Source: an uncultured Lachnospiraceae bacterium
Lineage (GTDB): Bacteria > Bacillota > Clostridia > Lachnospirales > Lachnospiraceae
Direction of reading: 5' to 3'
NCBI GenBank assembly: GCA_948470335.1
Contig: CAOKOL010000039.1
Location: 1 to 33,796, forward strand
DNA: 33,796 bases
Shown here: positions 33,167 to 33,796 of the stretch, in pieces
Numbering within the stretch: the stretch's first letter is position 1
Layout: each line of letters begins with the position of its first letter
Made by a program: the position numbers and the translations under genes
The notes under the pieces: model-generated
Told to the model about the DNA's origin: nothing
The model's input: only the letters and a program-made list of their open reading frames with translations
Database searches by the model: none

Positions 33167-33796
33167 TTATTCAGGAATTTTGTTGATCTCTCTCTTTACA
33201 TAAGAAGTATGTAAAATCTCGTGCGCCTTATGGCTTCCGGGCTCGCCGAAGAACTCCTCATAAACCTTCTTGATGGAAGGATTCTCATGAGACTTCCTGA
33301 TCGGGTTGGCCTTGTCATAATCGTACAGAACCTTTGCACGAATCTCTCTTACATCGTTCGCGTTCTTAAAGCTTGCTGCTACATGAGGCTGTCCGCCGCC
33401 GTTTACACAGCCGCCGGGGCATCCCATAATCTCGATGAAGTGATAGTTCGCCTCACCGGCTTTCACCTTGTTCAGCAGCGCTCTTGCATTGCCCAGGCCG
33501 GATGCAACGGCAACCTTAACGTCCATGCCCGCTACATTATAGGTAGCTTCCTTCACGCCTGCAACGCCTCTGACATCCACGAAATCAAGCTCTTTCAGTT
33601 CTTCGCCGGTCAGGGTCTCAACAGCGGTTCTAAGAGCAGCTTCCATAACGCCGCCGGTTGCGCCGAAGATTACGGCTGCGCCGGTGCCTTCGCCTAACGG
33701 ATCGTCAAACTTCTCATCGGGAAGCTCGTTGAATCTCAGGCCTGCACGCTTGATCATTCTGGCCAGCTCTCTGGTGGTCAGGGAGATATCTACATC
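33167..33796 (-). CDS. [FeFe] hydrogenase, C-terminal part (cut by window edge)
   Basis: The visible 209 residues are the C-terminal end of an iron-only hydrogenase; the frame is open to the window edge. The H-cluster loop 3 motif MGCPGGCVNGGGQP supplies two cysteine ligands. Upstream, FGATGGVMEAALRTAVETLTGEEL is a conserved hydrogenase segment. Downstream is the small-subunit-like domain (IRKSHENPSIKKVYEEFFGEPGSHKAHEILHTSY). This matches NADH/ferredoxin-linked clostridial hydrogenases (HndD/HydA) that evolve hydrogen to dispose of reductant. Codon use is highly biased, suggesting strong expression. The loops carrying the other two cluster cysteines lie outside the window. Confidence 0.94.
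   Translation of the reverse strand, partial: DVDISLTTRELARMIKRAGLRFNELPDEKFDDPLGEGTGAAVIFGATGGVMEAALRTAVETLTGEELKELDFVDVRGVAGVKEATYNVAGMDVKVAVASGLGNARALLNKVKAGEANYHFIEIMGCPGGCVNGGGQPHVAASFKNANDVREIRAKVLYDYDKANPIRKSHENPSIKKVYEEFFGEPGSHKAHEILHTSYVKREINKIPE

Overview
The window looks like chromosomal DNA of an anaerobic, fermentative Gram-positive bacterium of the Clostridia, most likely Lachnospiraceae. The evidence is mid-range GC, strong AGGAGG-type ribosome binding sites, clean TTGACA-17-TATAAT promoters, a PerR plus reverse-rubrerythrin oxidative-stress pair, a formate/nitrite channel, a YhaO/YhaN (SbcD/SbcC-like) pair and the C-terminal part of an [FeFe] hydrogenase. No rRNA, tRNA, CRISPR array, prophage or intact insertion sequence was seen.

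Layout. 1-341 has no confident gene but contains hairpins. 342-1202 (-) is a predicted heavy-metal/manganese exporter, divergent from a CwlD-like cell-wall amidase (1517-2218 +). On the minus strand follow an 800-residue DUF2339-like membrane protein, a low-molecular-weight tyrosine phosphatase, an NSS sodium symporter, a double-PepSY lipoprotein, a Cof-type HAD phosphatase and uronate isomerase UxaC. On the plus strand, asnS, a YhaO-like exonuclease and a compact YhaN-like ATPase (TTG start) form a probable operon, followed by a FocA-type channel with a strong terminator. A MacB/LolD-like ATPase and a 1265-residue FtsX permease (-) form an ABC system; the permease carries a coiled-coil insert of about 440 residues.

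From 20.9 kb, perR and a rubrerythrin gene each have a near-consensus promoter followed by a 7-1-7 PerR-type operator. A small AT-rich insert holds a DUF4258/YgiT toxin-antitoxin-like pair. Then come a DUF5655 gene and a PucR-type regulator (-), divergent from a URO-D-family methyltransferase-like gene (+) across a palindrome-rich intergenic region. An MFS transporter (-) is broken by a one-base frameshift. A three-gene SsuABC/TauABC-like importer (-) follows, then an MBOAT acyltransferase with its DHHW/AlgX-like partner (-), and the truncated [FeFe] hydrogenase gene (-) at the right edge.

Most of the window is ordinary core or accessory metabolism. The best items for a second look are the PerR operator pair, the giant coiled-coil FtsX permease with a 32-codon ORF between it and its ATPase, the operator-like palindromes between the PucR regulator and the URO-D gene, the nested hairpin element after the URO-D gene, and the MFS frameshift. 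I did not find a clearly novel multi-gene defence or biosynthetic system.
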